Below, one piece after another: positions 46,425-56,372 of a stretch of DNA of 64,000 bases. Both the position numbers and the translations under genes were made by a program. Position 1 is the first letter of the stretch. Each line of letters begins with the position of its first letter. The stretch is from Mesostigma viride. Lineage: Eukaryota > Streptophyta > Mesostigmatophyceae > Mesostigmatales > Mesostigmataceae. The stretch is from positions 8,330,693 through 8,394,692 of the forward strand of contig RPFO01000154.1 of NCBI GenBank assembly GCA_009746045.1, in the 5' to 3' direction. The notes under the pieces were generated by a model. That model saw nothing but the letters and a program-made list of their open reading frames with translations. It ran no database searches and was not told the DNA's origin.

Positions 46425-47654
46425 ATGAAAGGCGCGGAGAAGGGACTGCGAATCAATCGCTGGCTGTCCGTGAACAGCGCGGTGATTCGTAAAACGGGCC
46501 GCAACGCGTTTTCCCCCCTTACAGTAAACGACGTGCGGCAGTTATGCAGGCGATTTGGGTTCGAACCGCCCAAGACGGTGACCAAGGAGCAGGCGGCGGC
46601 GAGCCTCCTCGCCGTCCACGCGGCTCGCAGGATCCAGAACTGGGCGCGGAGGACGTTCCTCCGCAAGCGAAAGGCGATCCGGACGATCCGGAAGTACGTC
46701 GCGCTGATTCCGACGAACCGCGACGATTTGGTCATGCTCGAACGGCTCCCGCACAAATCCCAGGTGTTCAAGCTGGTCTTACCCGACCGTACGGTCATCG
46801 GTTTCCACGCGGTCCGTCTGGCGGAGTTCCTTCTGGAGTCCGGGACGTTCGAGGACCCGTTCACGCGCCACCGGTTCAACGAGGTGGAGCTGCTAAGGCT
46901 CGACAACCAGGTCCGACGTTTAGGGTATCAAAGGAGGTCCACCTTGCACTTGTTCAGGCATCCCGAGATCGTGCAAGCCAAGAGGGAGAAGGCGTCCCTC
47001 GTCTCTGGTTTGGAGAGGATTTGTGGGGAGATGGTGGAGATGATGATCTCGGTGGCGGAGGGCGGGAACGACCCGAAGGAGGCGGTGTACCTGTTGGACG
47101 GGGACTACTTCCCGCAATGGCACGTGTACTTCCGTGAGATGGTGGCGCTCGACCCTCATTCGGCCCACGCGAGTCTCATGAACAACCGAGCGAGCGTACG
47201 TATGGCGTACGAGAGGGCGGACCCGCTGAGCAACACGGACCCGTTCATGAGCCAGAAGGACTTGATCAACCGCCGGGGCCTGCTCATGTACGTCAGCCAG
47301 CTGCTGAACACGCACCACGTGAAGGGGTTCGGCGGCGTGCCCCCGCCCAGTCCGCTCATCCACCAGATACCCAGGGGCATGTGGCCCGCGCCGGCCTCGC
47401 AGGCGATGATCGCGTCCAACGCCCGCATTCCGCCCGGGATGCCGCAGTACCAGCTCGCGCAGACGGTGAACGCCGTGGAGGCGCTGACGGCCGCGTTTGC
47501 GCGGTTCCCGCAATTGTCGGACGCGTCCTTGCAGCTGATCAGTTCCGTGGCCCTAATGCGGCAAGGACAAGAGCAGGTTGGCGCGGCGAACGACAGCGAG
47601 GCCGGCGCTCCTGCGACCCAAGTTCGGCCCGCGCGGCCCGCGGACGGGGTATAA
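46425..47654 (+). CDS. IQ-motif and U-box-like protein
   Basis: 409 residues. Residues about 66-86 (AARRIQNWARRTFLRKRKA) fit a calmodulin-binding IQ motif. Residues about 120-165 (TVIGFHAVRLAEFLLESG, DPFTRHRFNEVELLRLD) look like a degenerate U-box or the giant-virus NPxTR-type motif. The C-terminal part is Pro/Met/Gln-rich and disordered. Such proteins occur in several families of large DNA viruses without assigned function. Ubiquitin ligase activity is possible. The IQ motif could also be a packaging helix. Confidence 0.5.
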   Translation: MKGAEKGLRINRWLSVNSAVIRKTGRNAFSPLTVNDVRQLCRRFGFEPPKTVTKEQAAASLLAVHAARRIQNWARRTFLRKRKAIRTIRKYVALIPTNRDDLVMLERLPHKSQVFKLVLPDRTVIGFHAVRLAEFLLESGTFEDPFTRHRFNEVELLRLDNQVRRLGYQRRSTLHLFRHPEIVQAKREKASLVSGLERICGEMVEMMISVAEGGNDPKEAVYLLDGDYFPQWHVYFREMVALDPHSAHASLMNNRASVRMAYERADPLSNTDPFMSQKDLINRRGLLMYVSQLLNTHHVKGFGGVPPPSPLIHQIPRGMWPAPASQAMIASNARIPPGMPQYQLAQTVNAVEALTAAFARFPQLSDASLQLISSVALMRQGQEQVGAANDSEAGAPATQVRPARPADGV

Positions 47655-47655
47655 G
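47650..47655 (+). promoter_or_regulatory. TATA-like box of hypothetical gene
   Basis: TATAAG overlapping the stop of the preceding gene, 63 bp before the ATG at 47,713. Confidence 0.4.
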
Positions 47656-47712
47656 ACCGGCCGCGCTCCGAGACTCGGTGTATCTCTTCCCTCTGAGTCC
47701 GACAATCCCAAA

Positions 47713-48285
47713 ATGCAAAACCTCCACTGCATCGGGTCGTACGATTCGACGACGTTTGCGAAAACGAAGGCCCGCGAACTGGCAATGGAGTTCGACCAAA
47801 TGGCGAACGGCGGCCGATCGCACAAATCGTGCGAATTGGTCATGGGGCGCGCTCTATGGCGCTTCCTCCGCGGCAATCGTCGACACGTGACGCGCCGATT
47901 CTTTCGCTTGCTAAGAGACTCGATGAGCAAGTTCAGCCTGGAAATGCACCTTCTGAGCATGGTCTCGTCTCCGCAAACGCTGGTGGACATCCTGGCCTTG
48001 CGGTGCCTATCGCGTTCGATCGCGAGGTGCCTCGCCGTCGCGGACCTCGAGTTCTGGATCGAAGTCGACGAGGAAAAGCACACGCTGTGTTCGGTGGGCA
48101 AGGACGAGGCGGCAGAGTGCCTCGAAAACCTGGAGAGACTCTTGGACGAGTTCTCGCCGGTCGATCTGGACCTCCTGGAAAGGTCAAAAGCCATTGAGTG
48201 CCTACCCCCGCTGGTGGCATGGCACAAGGTCGACGCGGCCCAAATTCTGCCCACAATGATCTGTGAAAAGCTGCTCGTGGATTAA
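47713..48285 (+). CDS. Hypothetical helical protein
   Basis: 190 residues from MQNLHCIGSY, the first ATG after the TATA. The middle (SSPQTLVDILALRCLSRSIARCLAV) resembles a helical F-box-like core without the usual LP start. The remainder is acidic. Not recognised. Confidence 0.5.
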   Translation: MQNLHCIGSYDSTTFAKTKARELAMEFDQMANGGRSHKSCELVMGRALWRFLRGNRRHVTRRFFRLLRDSMSKFSLEMHLLSMVSSPQTLVDILALRCLSRSIARCLAVADLEFWIEVDEEKHTLCSVGKDEAAECLENLERLLDEFSPVDLDLLERSKAIECLPPLVAWHKVDAAQILPTMICEKLLVD

Positions 48286-48341
48286 ACAGTAGAATTGACC
48301 CGTAGGTAGTTTATTCATTTAGTTAATAAAAATCCATTTCA

Positions 48342-49175
48342 TCACACCTGGTCCATTTCTTCCATATCGTAATAGTCCGTATACCGGAATGCAAACAGCT
48401 TTCGGATCGTTTTCGACCCGCGTTTGACGCCATCGACGAGGAGCGGGTCCTCGTTTTCGAACAGGGCAACCCCGATGCGGTAGGGCCCGCACTCGCTCAG
48501 AACGACGTACTGACCCGACCTAGACCCAGGGCTGGCTTGGCGTCGCAGGTTGTTAAAGAGCGCGTCGATCTCTTTCTTCGTGTAGGTCCGCGTAGGAACG
48601 GACCAGCAGTTCGTCTGGAACACGGGCGTCGTCGACTCGTCCGCGGGCGCTTGCTCGCGAGACAGGGGCTTGGCGACGTAGAATTTCAGGTCCTCGCTGT
48701 CGACGACTACGACCAGCGGGCCGAGCGCGTACCAGTTTCCCGCGTGGTTGCCCAGTCTGCGTATGATCTCGGAAATTGAGAGGGCGTTGACAGGCTCGTC
48801 GAGCTCGATCCGGTCGTAAATGGGGCTCGAGGGGCCGGGCGCAGATGCGATCGTCAGGCGCGTGGGGAGGGGCATGGGGGTGGGGGTCGTTTCCAGCAGC
48901 GCGCGCTCGACCTCCATGGCCCGCTCGGCCGCCTTGACGTCCGCGTCGATCTTTTCCGGGGTGTTGAGGCTCGCGAGCACCTCGTCCGCCTTCATGGGGG
49001 GCGGGATGCTCTCCATTTCGGCGGACGTAAAAGGCTCCTCGTACGTGATCGCTACTTGGGGTGGTTCCGTTTCCTTTGCGTCGTCGCGGTCGAATAGCGC
49101 GGCACGCACGGCCGCGGCCCCTCCGACGAGGGCGCCGGCGACGGCGAGAGGGAGGGCGAAGCGCGGGAGAGGCAT
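48342..49175 (-). CDS. Membrane-anchored hypothetical protein
   Basis: 277 residues. One N-terminal hydrophobic segment (FALPLAVAGALVGGAAAVRAALF) serves as signal anchor. After a Pro/Glu-rich stalk the C-terminal 140 residues appear globular, with beta-strand patterns (LVVVVDSEDLKFYV, GQYVVLSECGPYRIGVALF). Probably a virion surface or endomembrane protein. The stop is 57 bp from the convergent stop at 48,285, with an AT-rich TTATTCATTTAGTTAATAAA between that can end both. Confidence 0.55.
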   Translation of the reverse strand: MPLPRFALPLAVAGALVGGAAAVRAALFDRDDAKETEPPQVAITYEEPFTSAEMESIPPPMKADEVLASLNTPEKIDADVKAAERAMEVERALLETTPTPMPLPTRLTIASAPGPSSPIYDRIELDEPVNALSISEIIRRLGNHAGNWYALGPLVVVVDSEDLKFYVAKPLSREQAPADESTTPVFQTNCWSVPTRTYTKKEIDALFNNLRRQASPGSRSGQYVVLSECGPYRIGVALFENEDPLLVDGVKRGSKTIRKLFAFRYTDYYDMEEMDQV

Positions 49176-49279
49176 CCCACCGGTCTAGGATGTAAGGCGA
49201 CGATTTTGGAATCCCTCCTAACGCGGCACTGCGCGCGTCTCAGGAGAGGGTAAATATTTGTGCGCGATTGGTATTGATC

Positions 49280-50560
49280 ATGGCAACCCGGTTCTTAGGG
49301 GTAGATGTAGTCGAAGAGGACGACGGCGACGTGCCCGTGGTTCGCGGCGGTTCACGGCATCCGCGCGCGCCCGTCGTCTCGCAAAAGATCGTCGTGGACA
49401 CGGGGGGCGGAAACGACGAGCTCTTCGACCTGCTCGCGAACCCGAAGAAGGCACGGTCCCAGTTCGCGCCGCCCGTCAGCTCCGACATGGGCCTCGGGGG
49501 CGGCGGAGGAGGCGGCGGGGGCGATTTCCAGTTCGACACGTTCGACGACGACGGGTATGACGACGATTACGTCGACGCGAACGACGGAGGGGGCATGGAC
49601 GGCCCCGCGGTATCGCAGGGTCCCAGTCGGGAGGAGATCTACAAGGAGAAGGTGGAGCTCTTGCACAAGCTGCACCGTTTGAAGGAGCGGGGGTTCGAGG
49701 TCCCCTCTTTCGACATGCGATCGGATATCGAGGAGATGCGGTTCGAGTTCTCCAAGGTGCAGCGCGCGGCGGAGTGCCGGAACGCGGTCAACATGATGCG
49801 GCAGATCCTGATCGCGGGGACGAGCGCCCTGCAGTTCCTAAACACGCGGTACGACCCGGTCGGGCTGAAGTTGGACGGGTGGTCCGAAAGCATCATGGCG
49901 AACATCGGCGACTACGACAACGTGTTCGAGCGGCTGTACGACAAGCACAGGGGCAAGGTGGCGATGGCCCCCGAGCTGGAGCTGATCATGATGGTGGGAG
50001 GTTCGGCGCTGATGTTCCATATGACGGCCTCTTTCACGCGTGCGGGACTTCCGTCGATGTCGGAGATCGCGAAACAGGACCCGGAGCTCATGAAGTCGCT
50101 GCTGAAGGTCATGATGAAGAACTCGATGGACGGCAACGCGCCAGCCCCTCCCCCACCATCTCGCCCGCCTGTTCCGGAACCGGTCTCGGCGACCAGGTCC
50201 GGACCGGGGAAGCCGGAGCCGTACGTCATGCGCGGTCCCAATATGGCCGCGTTCGGCCCGATGGCCGACTTCGGCGGGCTCGCGGACGGCGCGAGGGCCA
50301 GGGCGACGGCTCCGAGTCTGACGACGCTTGACCAGATCGTCCAGGAGTCCCTGGGGTCGAACCACCCGTCCGAGGCCGTGATCGTGGAGACACTGGACGG
50401 GAAGTTTGACGATGACAGCGTGAACGGGAGCGTGATCGGGGATTCGGACACGCGCACGGTGCAGATGTCGGGCACGCCCAAGAAGAAGCGGGGAGGCGGC
50501 GGCCGGTCCAAAAAGAAGGACGAAGCCGCGGACCTCAACCGGGTCGAGCTCGTGCTCTAA
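49280..50560 (+). CDS. DUF5767-like giant-virus protein
   Basis: 426 residues from MATRFLGVDV. A codon run upstream lacks ATG. After an acidic Gly-rich leader, residues about 115-265 have the block that I recognise from a conserved giant-virus family (DUF5767 type). The block includes KVELLHKLHRLKERGFEVP, SDIEEMRFEF, RYDPVGLKLDGWSESI, DYDNVFERLYDK and MMVGGSALMFHMT. The function of that family is not established. Its presence supports the Nucleocytoviricota assignment. The C-terminus is Pro-rich and then Lys-rich (PKKKRGGGGRSKKK), suggesting nuclear or DNA association. Family name given from memory, so check. Confidence 0.65.
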   Translation: MATRFLGVDVVEEDDGDVPVVRGGSRHPRAPVVSQKIVVDTGGGNDELFDLLANPKKARSQFAPPVSSDMGLGGGGGGGGGDFQFDTFDDDGYDDDYVDANDGGGMDGPAVSQGPSREEIYKEKVELLHKLHRLKERGFEVPSFDMRSDIEEMRFEFSKVQRAAECRNAVNMMRQILIAGTSALQFLNTRYDPVGLKLDGWSESIMANIGDYDNVFERLYDKHRGKVAMAPELELIMMVGGSALMFHMTASFTRAGLPSMSEIAKQDPELMKSLLKVMMKNSMDGNAPAPPPPSRPPVPEPVSATRSGPGKPEPYVMRGPNMAAFGPMADFGGLADGARARATAPSLTTLDQIVQESLGSNHPSEAVIVETLDGKFDDDSVNGSVIGDSDTRTVQMSGTPKKKRGGGGRSKKKDEAADLNRVELVL

Positions 50561-50602
50561 TATCTTCTTCGGATTATAGAGTATAACCCACTTTTCGTCG
50601 CA

Positions 50603-51268
50603 ATGGCGGAAAATCAGGCGGGGATGGGCTTTGCTTGGAAATTGATCCTGTTTCTGGTGGTGACCGCCGTGGGACAGACCGGCGTGTTTATTTTCAGGAT
50701 GTGGCAGGCGGGCGCGTTCGAAAAGAAGGACGAGAGCACCGCCGAAGCCACACAGCAGGGCGACGGGTCTAAGTCACAGGGAGAGGTCAAGCCTCCCCCT
50801 TCGACCACGGGAGCGTACGATCCTTACACCGTGGACCATCAAACGGTGCCTAACAGCAAAATCGTAAGCGCTGCAGACTTTTGGGTGGACAAGGTGCAGG
50901 CGAACTTCGCGGCGGACGGCGAGATCATGATTCCGTCCGAACGAGACATTCGCTTGTGGCTGAACTACGGCGACTGTAACGGGACCGCCTGTAACGAGGT
51001 CGTCAGGAAGATCCAGGAGAATATCGTCGCCAACGTGAAGCTGGAGGGGGTCGCAGGCGACGCGGTCCCTAAAACCAAGACCCTGGATGCGAACCCGTAC
51101 ATGAAGGCGTGCGTCGGCGAAGGGTGCAAGGATAACGCGGCGCTCTTGCGCCGGGCGATCAAGAAGGAGCTCGGCCTCCCCGTTGTCGGCGTGACGCCCA
51201 AGGAGGCCGTCAAGGCTGCCGAGGCCAACGCGTCCGTCCCTCCTCTCGCAACGACCGTCACGGTATAA
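50603..51268 (+). CDS. Single-pass membrane protein
   Basis: 221 residues. One hydrophobic segment near the N-terminus (WKLILFLVVTAVGQTGVFIF, about residues 12-31), a disordered linker, then a globular domain with four cysteines (GDCNGTAC, CVGEGC) that may pair in the lumen or virion exterior. It lies 42 bp after the DUF5767-like gene, same strand, with TATAGAGTATAA between as promoter. Confidence 0.55.
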   Translation: MAENQAGMGFAWKLILFLVVTAVGQTGVFIFRMWQAGAFEKKDESTAEATQQGDGSKSQGEVKPPPSTTGAYDPYTVDHQTVPNSKIVSAADFWVDKVQANFAADGEIMIPSERDIRLWLNYGDCNGTACNEVVRKIQENIVANVKLEGVAGDAVPKTKTLDANPYMKACVGEGCKDNAALLRRAIKKELGLPVVGVTPKEAVKAAEANASVPPLATTVTV

Positions 51269-51327
51269 AGCCCGCCGGGCTTCTCTGGGAAGCCGTGTCT
51301 CGCGTCTCACTCCAACAAATCGCGGAA

Positions 51328-52476
51328 ATGAGTTCTGAATCGTTAGGCCAATTTGATCGGCTGACGCCGGACGTTCGACGAATCATCTACGAACAGGTCG
51401 TGAAAACCAATCGTGGCGACGCGGCGATGCTGGGCCTGACGTCCAAGTCCATGCTGATGGACATGTGGCCCACGCTGAAACAGCAGATGTTCCCCGCCCC
51501 CCCTGGCCTGTTCGACCTCGTCCACGACGATTGGAAGCCGAAATACGATAGCAAGGGAAAGACGGCGGTCCGTTTCGTCGTACACGACAAGAGGCACAAG
51601 GACTTCGGGGGGCAATTCCCGGCCACTGACCGTGGATTTTCCGAGTCAGGGGTGCCTGTCAAGGTGGCCACCGTCGTGATCGACTGGAAGAGCGTCGTCC
51701 CGTTTCTGAAATGGCGGCCCGGGATCGATATCCTCATTTTCGACTCCGCTTGCGTCGAAAAACCGGGGTTCGGGATCTACTACATGGAGCACGCGGTGTT
51801 CTTGGCGCTCGCACACATGCGCCGGTGGCTCGGGTCGTACCCGTGCGAAATGCTTTTCGCCTTTCCAGCGCATAAGAACGATAGCTTCCAATGCAACAGG
51901 TTCCGCCTGAGGAACGGCGACGCGTTTTACCAGTCGTTCACCAACTTGATGACTTCGAATAACGGCGTCCTGTTCCCGGACGGCGCCAAGCTCGTGCGCA
52001 TCGGCGAAGGGGTCGACGCCTTCCGCTTGTTCCAGGAGATCGATCCGACGATCAGCATGAGGCTTTTCGGGGAACCGCCGGCGGGGGTGCATGCCGAGGG
52101 GCGGTCGGTCCTGCCTGTGTCAGTGAGGGTCTCGAACTGCCCTTCTTTCGTGTTCGCGTCGAACGACGACCCGGAACGCGAAGTCAGCACGAGGGAACTG
52201 AGGAACCCCAAGACGGTTTTTTTGATGGGCGACGGGCCGTTCGAGATCGACGAGCGGTGCGAGGTGCACACGCTGCTCAAGCCCGGGAGTGACAAGGGGA
52301 AAGAGATCGCGATTCGCACGCCCGGCGTGGTGCGCGTGTGTCAATGGGGAACGGAGGACATCATGTTTCTGTCCAATGGTCTGTCTTTGACCAATCGTAC
52401 GTTCACAAGGCAGGTGGGGGAGGACGAGAAGGCTGCCGTCATGCGCCGCGTTCCCGTGCTGTTCAGCGGGATGTAG
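51328..52476 (+). CDS. F-box-like hypothetical protein
   Basis: 382 residues from MSSESLGQFD. Residues about 6-30 (LGQFDRLTPDVRRIIYEQVV) match an F-box-like first helix, followed by SKSMLMDMWPTL. The rest has alternating beta and alpha patterns without repeats. The third F-box-like candidate of the window, alongside 31,147 and 38,205. If genuine it would connect to host SCF ligases. Confidence 0.45.
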   Translation: MSSESLGQFDRLTPDVRRIIYEQVVKTNRGDAAMLGLTSKSMLMDMWPTLKQQMFPAPPGLFDLVHDDWKPKYDSKGKTAVRFVVHDKRHKDFGGQFPATDRGFSESGVPVKVATVVIDWKSVVPFLKWRPGIDILIFDSACVEKPGFGIYYMEHAVFLALAHMRRWLGSYPCEMLFAFPAHKNDSFQCNRFRLRNGDAFYQSFTNLMTSNNGVLFPDGAKLVRIGEGVDAFRLFQEIDPTISMRLFGEPPAGVHAEGRSVLPVSVRVSNCPSFVFASNDDPEREVSTRELRNPKTVFLMGDGPFEIDERCEVHTLLKPGSDKGKEIAIRTPGVVRVCQWGTEDIMFLSNGLSLTNRTFTRQVGEDEKAAVMRRVPVLFSGM

Positions 52477-52527
52477 AAAGGTCTCGGTCTGGTATAATTT
52501 TCTTTTAATGAAAGTATACTTGCACAA

Positions 52528-55500
52528 ATGGCCACTCCGTGTGACCGTCTGAGCAATTTCCGCTCGTCGAGCGTCACAACCAATGCATTGTCAGGGGACA
52601 CAAACCCCGAGGCCCTCACTCGCGATCTCGTTATTTCGTCGAAGGACCGCATTTACCTCACTCCGAACGACGGGTTGGGCGCGGACTCGACCAACATGCT
52701 CTTGATCACGGGGACCACGAATATGACAGGCAGTCTCGCGGTCGACGATCTCGTGTTCTCTCAAAACCAGGTTTCGACCTCCACAGGCGACCTTCGTATC
52801 CAATCGAACAGCGGCGCGGTCAAGGTAGATAACGTCGTTTTCACCAATGCGAGCCTCACGCCCGGGACGGACGTCGATTTGTCGTTGACGGGAGGTGCGA
52901 CCTCCGCGGTAGTCGTCGAGTCCGTCCGTATCGCGGATAACGCGATCGGCGTGAGCACGGATCAGGACCTGACGATTCAGGGAGGCAGCACGCACTCGCT
53001 CGTTCTGGAGTCGGTGAAGCTCACAGACAACGCGGTGACCGTGGTCGGCGACGTCGATCTGACCCTGACGGCGGGCGCGACCAAGTCGGTCGTCGTGGAG
53101 GGCGTCAAGATCACGGACAACGCGGTCACCACCTCGTCCGGCCAGCTGACTCTGAGTTCGGCCGGCGCGGCGTCGAATGCTCTTCAGGTGGGCGGGGTCA
53201 CGGTAACAGACGCGTCCGTGTCGAGTTCCACTGGCAACGGAAACTTGACTCTGGCGTCGAACGGGACCGGGTCCCTTCTGCTGGACAACGTCAAGGTGAA
53301 GACATCGGGGATCACGAATAACGTGACCAACGCGGACCTCTCGCTGACATCCAACGGAACAGGGGCAGTGCTAGTGGACAATGTTAGGGTGAAGACTTCG
53401 GGCATTAGCAACAACGTCACGAACGCGGACCTCTCGCTGACTTCCAACGGGACAGGCTCGGTATTGGTGGATAACGTGAAGGTGAAGACGTCCGGCATCA
53501 CGAACAACGTGACGAACGCCGATCTGACATTGACTTCGAACGGCACGGGGTCGGTCGTCATCGACAGCGTGAAGGTGAAGACGGCGGGCATCACGACGAG
53601 CAGCGGGACCCTGGCCTTGACCTCCGCGGGGGCGTCGACGAACCAGGTGAACGTGGGCGGGCTGACCGTGACGAACGGCAGCATTGGCACGATCGCGGCG
53701 ACGACGGTTACGGTCGCCAAGGATTTGACGCTGACGAGCACGGCGGGCGGCAGCGGCAAGGTGACCACCTCGGCCGGCAATTTGGAGCTGACCAGCACGA
53801 GCGGGACCGTGGCCGTGACGGGCGCTCTGACTGGGTCCAGCACGATCACGAGTACCGGTAACGTGGTTGTGGGAGCCGACCTTAAGGTCGCGGGAGTCAT
53901 CGACAGCACGAACGCCAGCGGGAACTTGGAGATCCTGGACAAGACCGTCAAGCTCGGATACCAGCCCGGGTCTGTGACGGTTTTCGATTTCCCGTTCACA
54001 ACCAGTGCAGGCGGGACTACACCAAACTCGGTGTCTAACGCGGTGGCCTCGATGACACTCGGAGGAACAGCAACGGTGTCTGGGGGCTCCCTCGTGATCC
54101 CAGCCGCCTCCGGAGCTAATATTGCAAGCACGGGCTCGTTCAGCAACTCTTTGGTCAATTGGAGCACCGATAACTTTATTTTGGAATTCCCCATCACGAT
54201 CTCGTCCGCGCTTACATCCACAAGCGGCACTTGCACGATCGTTCGGATCGAGAACTTCACTCCCTCGAATTTGTACTTGCGGTTCTACGCGAAACCAAAC
54301 GGAGTTTTGTATATTGCTGGTCCTGAAGCCAATTCCGACCAAGTTGGTTTTTTGAACTCGGCAGGTACCTATTTAATACGTCTGTCTTTCGAGTGGTCAG
54401 GAGGCGTGTGCTTGGGCACGTTTACCTACTCTAAGGACGGAGGAGCGACCACACCCATCACATTTTCGAGCAGTCCCACGCTCAACGTCACGACTTATCT
54501 TTCCAACTGCCAGACTTGCACCGTCGCATTAGGAAATAACAGCGGTACTCCAAACCAGTCCTATACATACGACTACTTCAAGCTTACTAAGGGCGCCACC
54601 GCTACAAACACGCCATCTGACAGCGCGGGTATCTACGTGGACGGCAGCGCGTCGTACTCCTCCCGAGCGCTCACATGGCACATGGGCGCCGGGGAGACGT
54701 CCCAGGACAAGGCCACCACCTCCGGCTCCTACTGGCACTTCGAGGGCGGCCAGCTCATGTTCTCGCGCACCATCGAGGCGTCGGACCGCGAGGCCCCTGG
54801 CACGAACGTCTCGCTCGCCTCTCTCTCCTCCGGATCCGACGACGTGCGATGGGAGTTCACCACCAACGCCACCTCCGAAGTCGGGAGCAAGACCCTTACA
54901 CTGAACAACAGCGCCGTCGTACAGAACGGCGTCCTTAAAATCGACGCGTCCGGGACCCAGAGCGCCACCTGCAACACGTCCCTGCCCACCGGCACCTTCT
55001 CCCTCATCATGAAGGTCATTCCCCGCGCGACCTTCGCGAGCGCCAACGCCAACGGCCTGACGATCATGTCGTACACCGGCGGGTCCGCCGCCACCACCGT
55101 CACGGTCTCTAGCGCGGGTAAGCTGACCGTTTCTGACGGCACCACGAGCGCCGAGACCGCGAGCGTCGTCGCCTACGCAAACCCGTTTGTCCTTGCCGTC
55201 GTGCGCAACGGGTCGAGCACCGTCTTGTACGTGGACGGTGTCTCCGTCGCGACCATCGCGTCCTCCGTAGACGTGGGCGCCACCCCCACTCTGCGGCTCG
55301 GACCCGGCAAAAACCAGGCCAACTACGCCGTGTGGTTCGACGACGTCCGCTTGAAGAGCACGGCGATCACAGATGCCAACACGCAGCTGTATGGATGGCG
55401 CGAGATGTACAACGCCACACAGACCGTCACGTACGGTTTCCGCATCGCGAACAACGAGAGTCTGCAGCTCGTCAAGGTGCGCGGGTCTGGTGGCAGCAAC

Positions 55501-55611
55501 GGGTGGGTGGGCATCAACCCCGCGCCCAACACGGTGACCGGGTCGAACTCGCTCGGCACGATCATCGACACACCGTACAACCTCATCTCCGAACAGGGTG
55601 TCGTGTATTAG
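52528..55611 (+). CDS. Giant fibre-like protein with beta-helical repeats and LamG-like C-terminus
   Basis: 1,027 residues, no signal peptide. Residues about 80-480 are imperfect repeats of 30-40 residues rich in Ser, Thr, Gly, Asn and Val. Repeated words are LTLTSNGTGSVLVDNVKVKT and GITNNVTNADL, as in beta-helical tail or fibre proteins. Residues about 490-700 and 720-980 look like two concanavalin-type (LamG) sandwiches, the second with VWFDDVRLKS. The end (VTYGFRIANNESLQLVKV) is shared with the proteins at 58,601 and 59,102. Probably a virion surface fibre for attachment to algal cell-wall glycans. It is preceded by AT-rich AATGAAAGTATACTTGC. Confidence 0.7.
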   Translation: MATPCDRLSNFRSSSVTTNALSGDTNPEALTRDLVISSKDRIYLTPNDGLGADSTNMLLITGTTNMTGSLAVDDLVFSQNQVSTSTGDLRIQSNSGAVKVDNVVFTNASLTPGTDVDLSLTGGATSAVVVESVRIADNAIGVSTDQDLTIQGGSTHSLVLESVKLTDNAVTVVGDVDLTLTAGATKSVVVEGVKITDNAVTTSSGQLTLSSAGAASNALQVGGVTVTDASVSSSTGNGNLTLASNGTGSLLLDNVKVKTSGITNNVTNADLSLTSNGTGAVLVDNVRVKTSGISNNVTNADLSLTSNGTGSVLVDNVKVKTSGITNNVTNADLTLTSNGTGSVVIDSVKVKTAGITTSSGTLALTSAGASTNQVNVGGLTVTNGSIGTIAATTVTVAKDLTLTSTAGGSGKVTTSAGNLELTSTSGTVAVTGALTGSSTITSTGNVVVGADLKVAGVIDSTNASGNLEILDKTVKLGYQPGSVTVFDFPFTTSAGGTTPNSVSNAVASMTLGGTATVSGGSLVIPAASGANIASTGSFSNSLVNWSTDNFILEFPITISSALTSTSGTCTIVRIENFTPSNLYLRFYAKPNGVLYIAGPEANSDQVGFLNSAGTYLIRLSFEWSGGVCLGTFTYSKDGGATTPITFSSSPTLNVTTYLSNCQTCTVALGNNSGTPNQSYTYDYFKLTKGATATNTPSDSAGIYVDGSASYSSRALTWHMGAGETSQDKATTSGSYWHFEGGQLMFSRTIEASDREAPGTNVSLASLSSGSDDVRWEFTTNATSEVGSKTLTLNNSAVVQNGVLKIDASGTQSATCNTSLPTGTFSLIMKVIPRATFASANANGLTIMSYTGGSAATTVTVSSAGKLTVSDGTTSAETASVVAYANPFVLAVVRNGSSTVLYVDGVSVATIASSVDVGATPTLRLGPGKNQANYAVWFDDVRLKSTAITDANTQLYGWREMYNATQTVTYGFRIANNESLQLVKVRGSGGSNGWVGINPAPNTVTGSNSLGTIIDTPYNLISEQGVVY

Positions 55612-55706
55612 TCTCGCATATGTCACGTGTAGATAGTAGTTTCTAACGAATTTGCTTCGTTTCCTGTGTTTTGAAATTATCCCCGTGTGTGGACATAACA
55701 GGCGTC

Positions 55707-56369
55707 ATGGAGGCGGCCGGTCCTTCTGAAACCGCCAACAACTCCGAACAAGAGTTTTTGGAGGTTCCCGAGTGGGCCTACCGCGTCTTGGGGGGGAAAA
55801 AGGCCTTCCTGCAAGCCCTGGCGGAGAACCACGTCGTCGAAAAGGACTACAAGATCTCCGGCGTACGCAAGGGGTCCAGGCAGTTCGGCAAGGTGTACGC
55901 GACGCCGGCCGTGTTTCTATCTCTCGGAATAGACACCGAAAAGAGAAACAAAAACGATACTGCCGCCCCCGATCGAACCCTGAAGGAATTCGAGATCCGC
56001 GACAAAATGGCAGCCTCTCTCGGCGGCGTGCGCGAGATCCGATGCCCCGCGGGGATCATCGACATCCTATGTCCTCGTCAACGCGTCCTGATCGAGGTCA
56101 AAACGTTCAACCGGTGGATGGAAGGACTCGGCCAGCTTATGGCGTACGGAAGGTACTACCCGGACTTCAAAAAACGCCTTCACTTGTTCCGCACATTGAC
56201 CATGCCGGGGTCCTGCTGCCTAAAGAAACTACTGACCGTGCACGAAACCTGCATCTGGGCGGGGGTCGAGCTCACGCTGGACGAAAGCATCGAGATATCC
56301 TACGCCGTCCCCGACGAGTACGACCCCGAAACCGCCCCGACGCAGCAAGTCGTACCGCCTTTCGGTTAA
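55707..56369 (+). CDS. PD-(D/E)XK nuclease-like protein
   Basis: 220 residues from MEAAGPSETA. The N-terminal 70 residues contain VPEWAYRVLGGKKAFLQAL and FGKVYATPAVFL, like the DNA-binding MSV199/KilA-N family. The C-terminal half has a PD-(D/E)XK core: Glu near residue 97, GIIDIL (Asp119), LIEVK (Glu130 and Lys132), then a helix with GLGQLMAYGRYYPDFKK and a strand with LHLF. The layout predicts a Mg-dependent DNA endonuclease or a domesticated relative. In giant viruses such enzymes act in repair, in host DNA degradation or in mobile-element homing. Confidence 0.6.
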   Translation: MEAAGPSETANNSEQEFLEVPEWAYRVLGGKKAFLQALAENHVVEKDYKISGVRKGSRQFGKVYATPAVFLSLGIDTEKRNKNDTAAPDRTLKEFEIRDKMAASLGGVREIRCPAGIIDILCPRQRVLIEVKTFNRWMEGLGQLMAYGRYYPDFKKRLHLFRTLTMPGSCCLKKLLTVHETCIWAGVELTLDESIEISYAVPDEYDPETAPTQQVVPPFG

Positions 56370-56372
56370 CGA

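Noticed and set aside
53184-54342. Minus-strand ORFs opposite the first fibre gene
   Set aside because: Val/Pro/Thr-rich antisense of the repeats with no independent signature.
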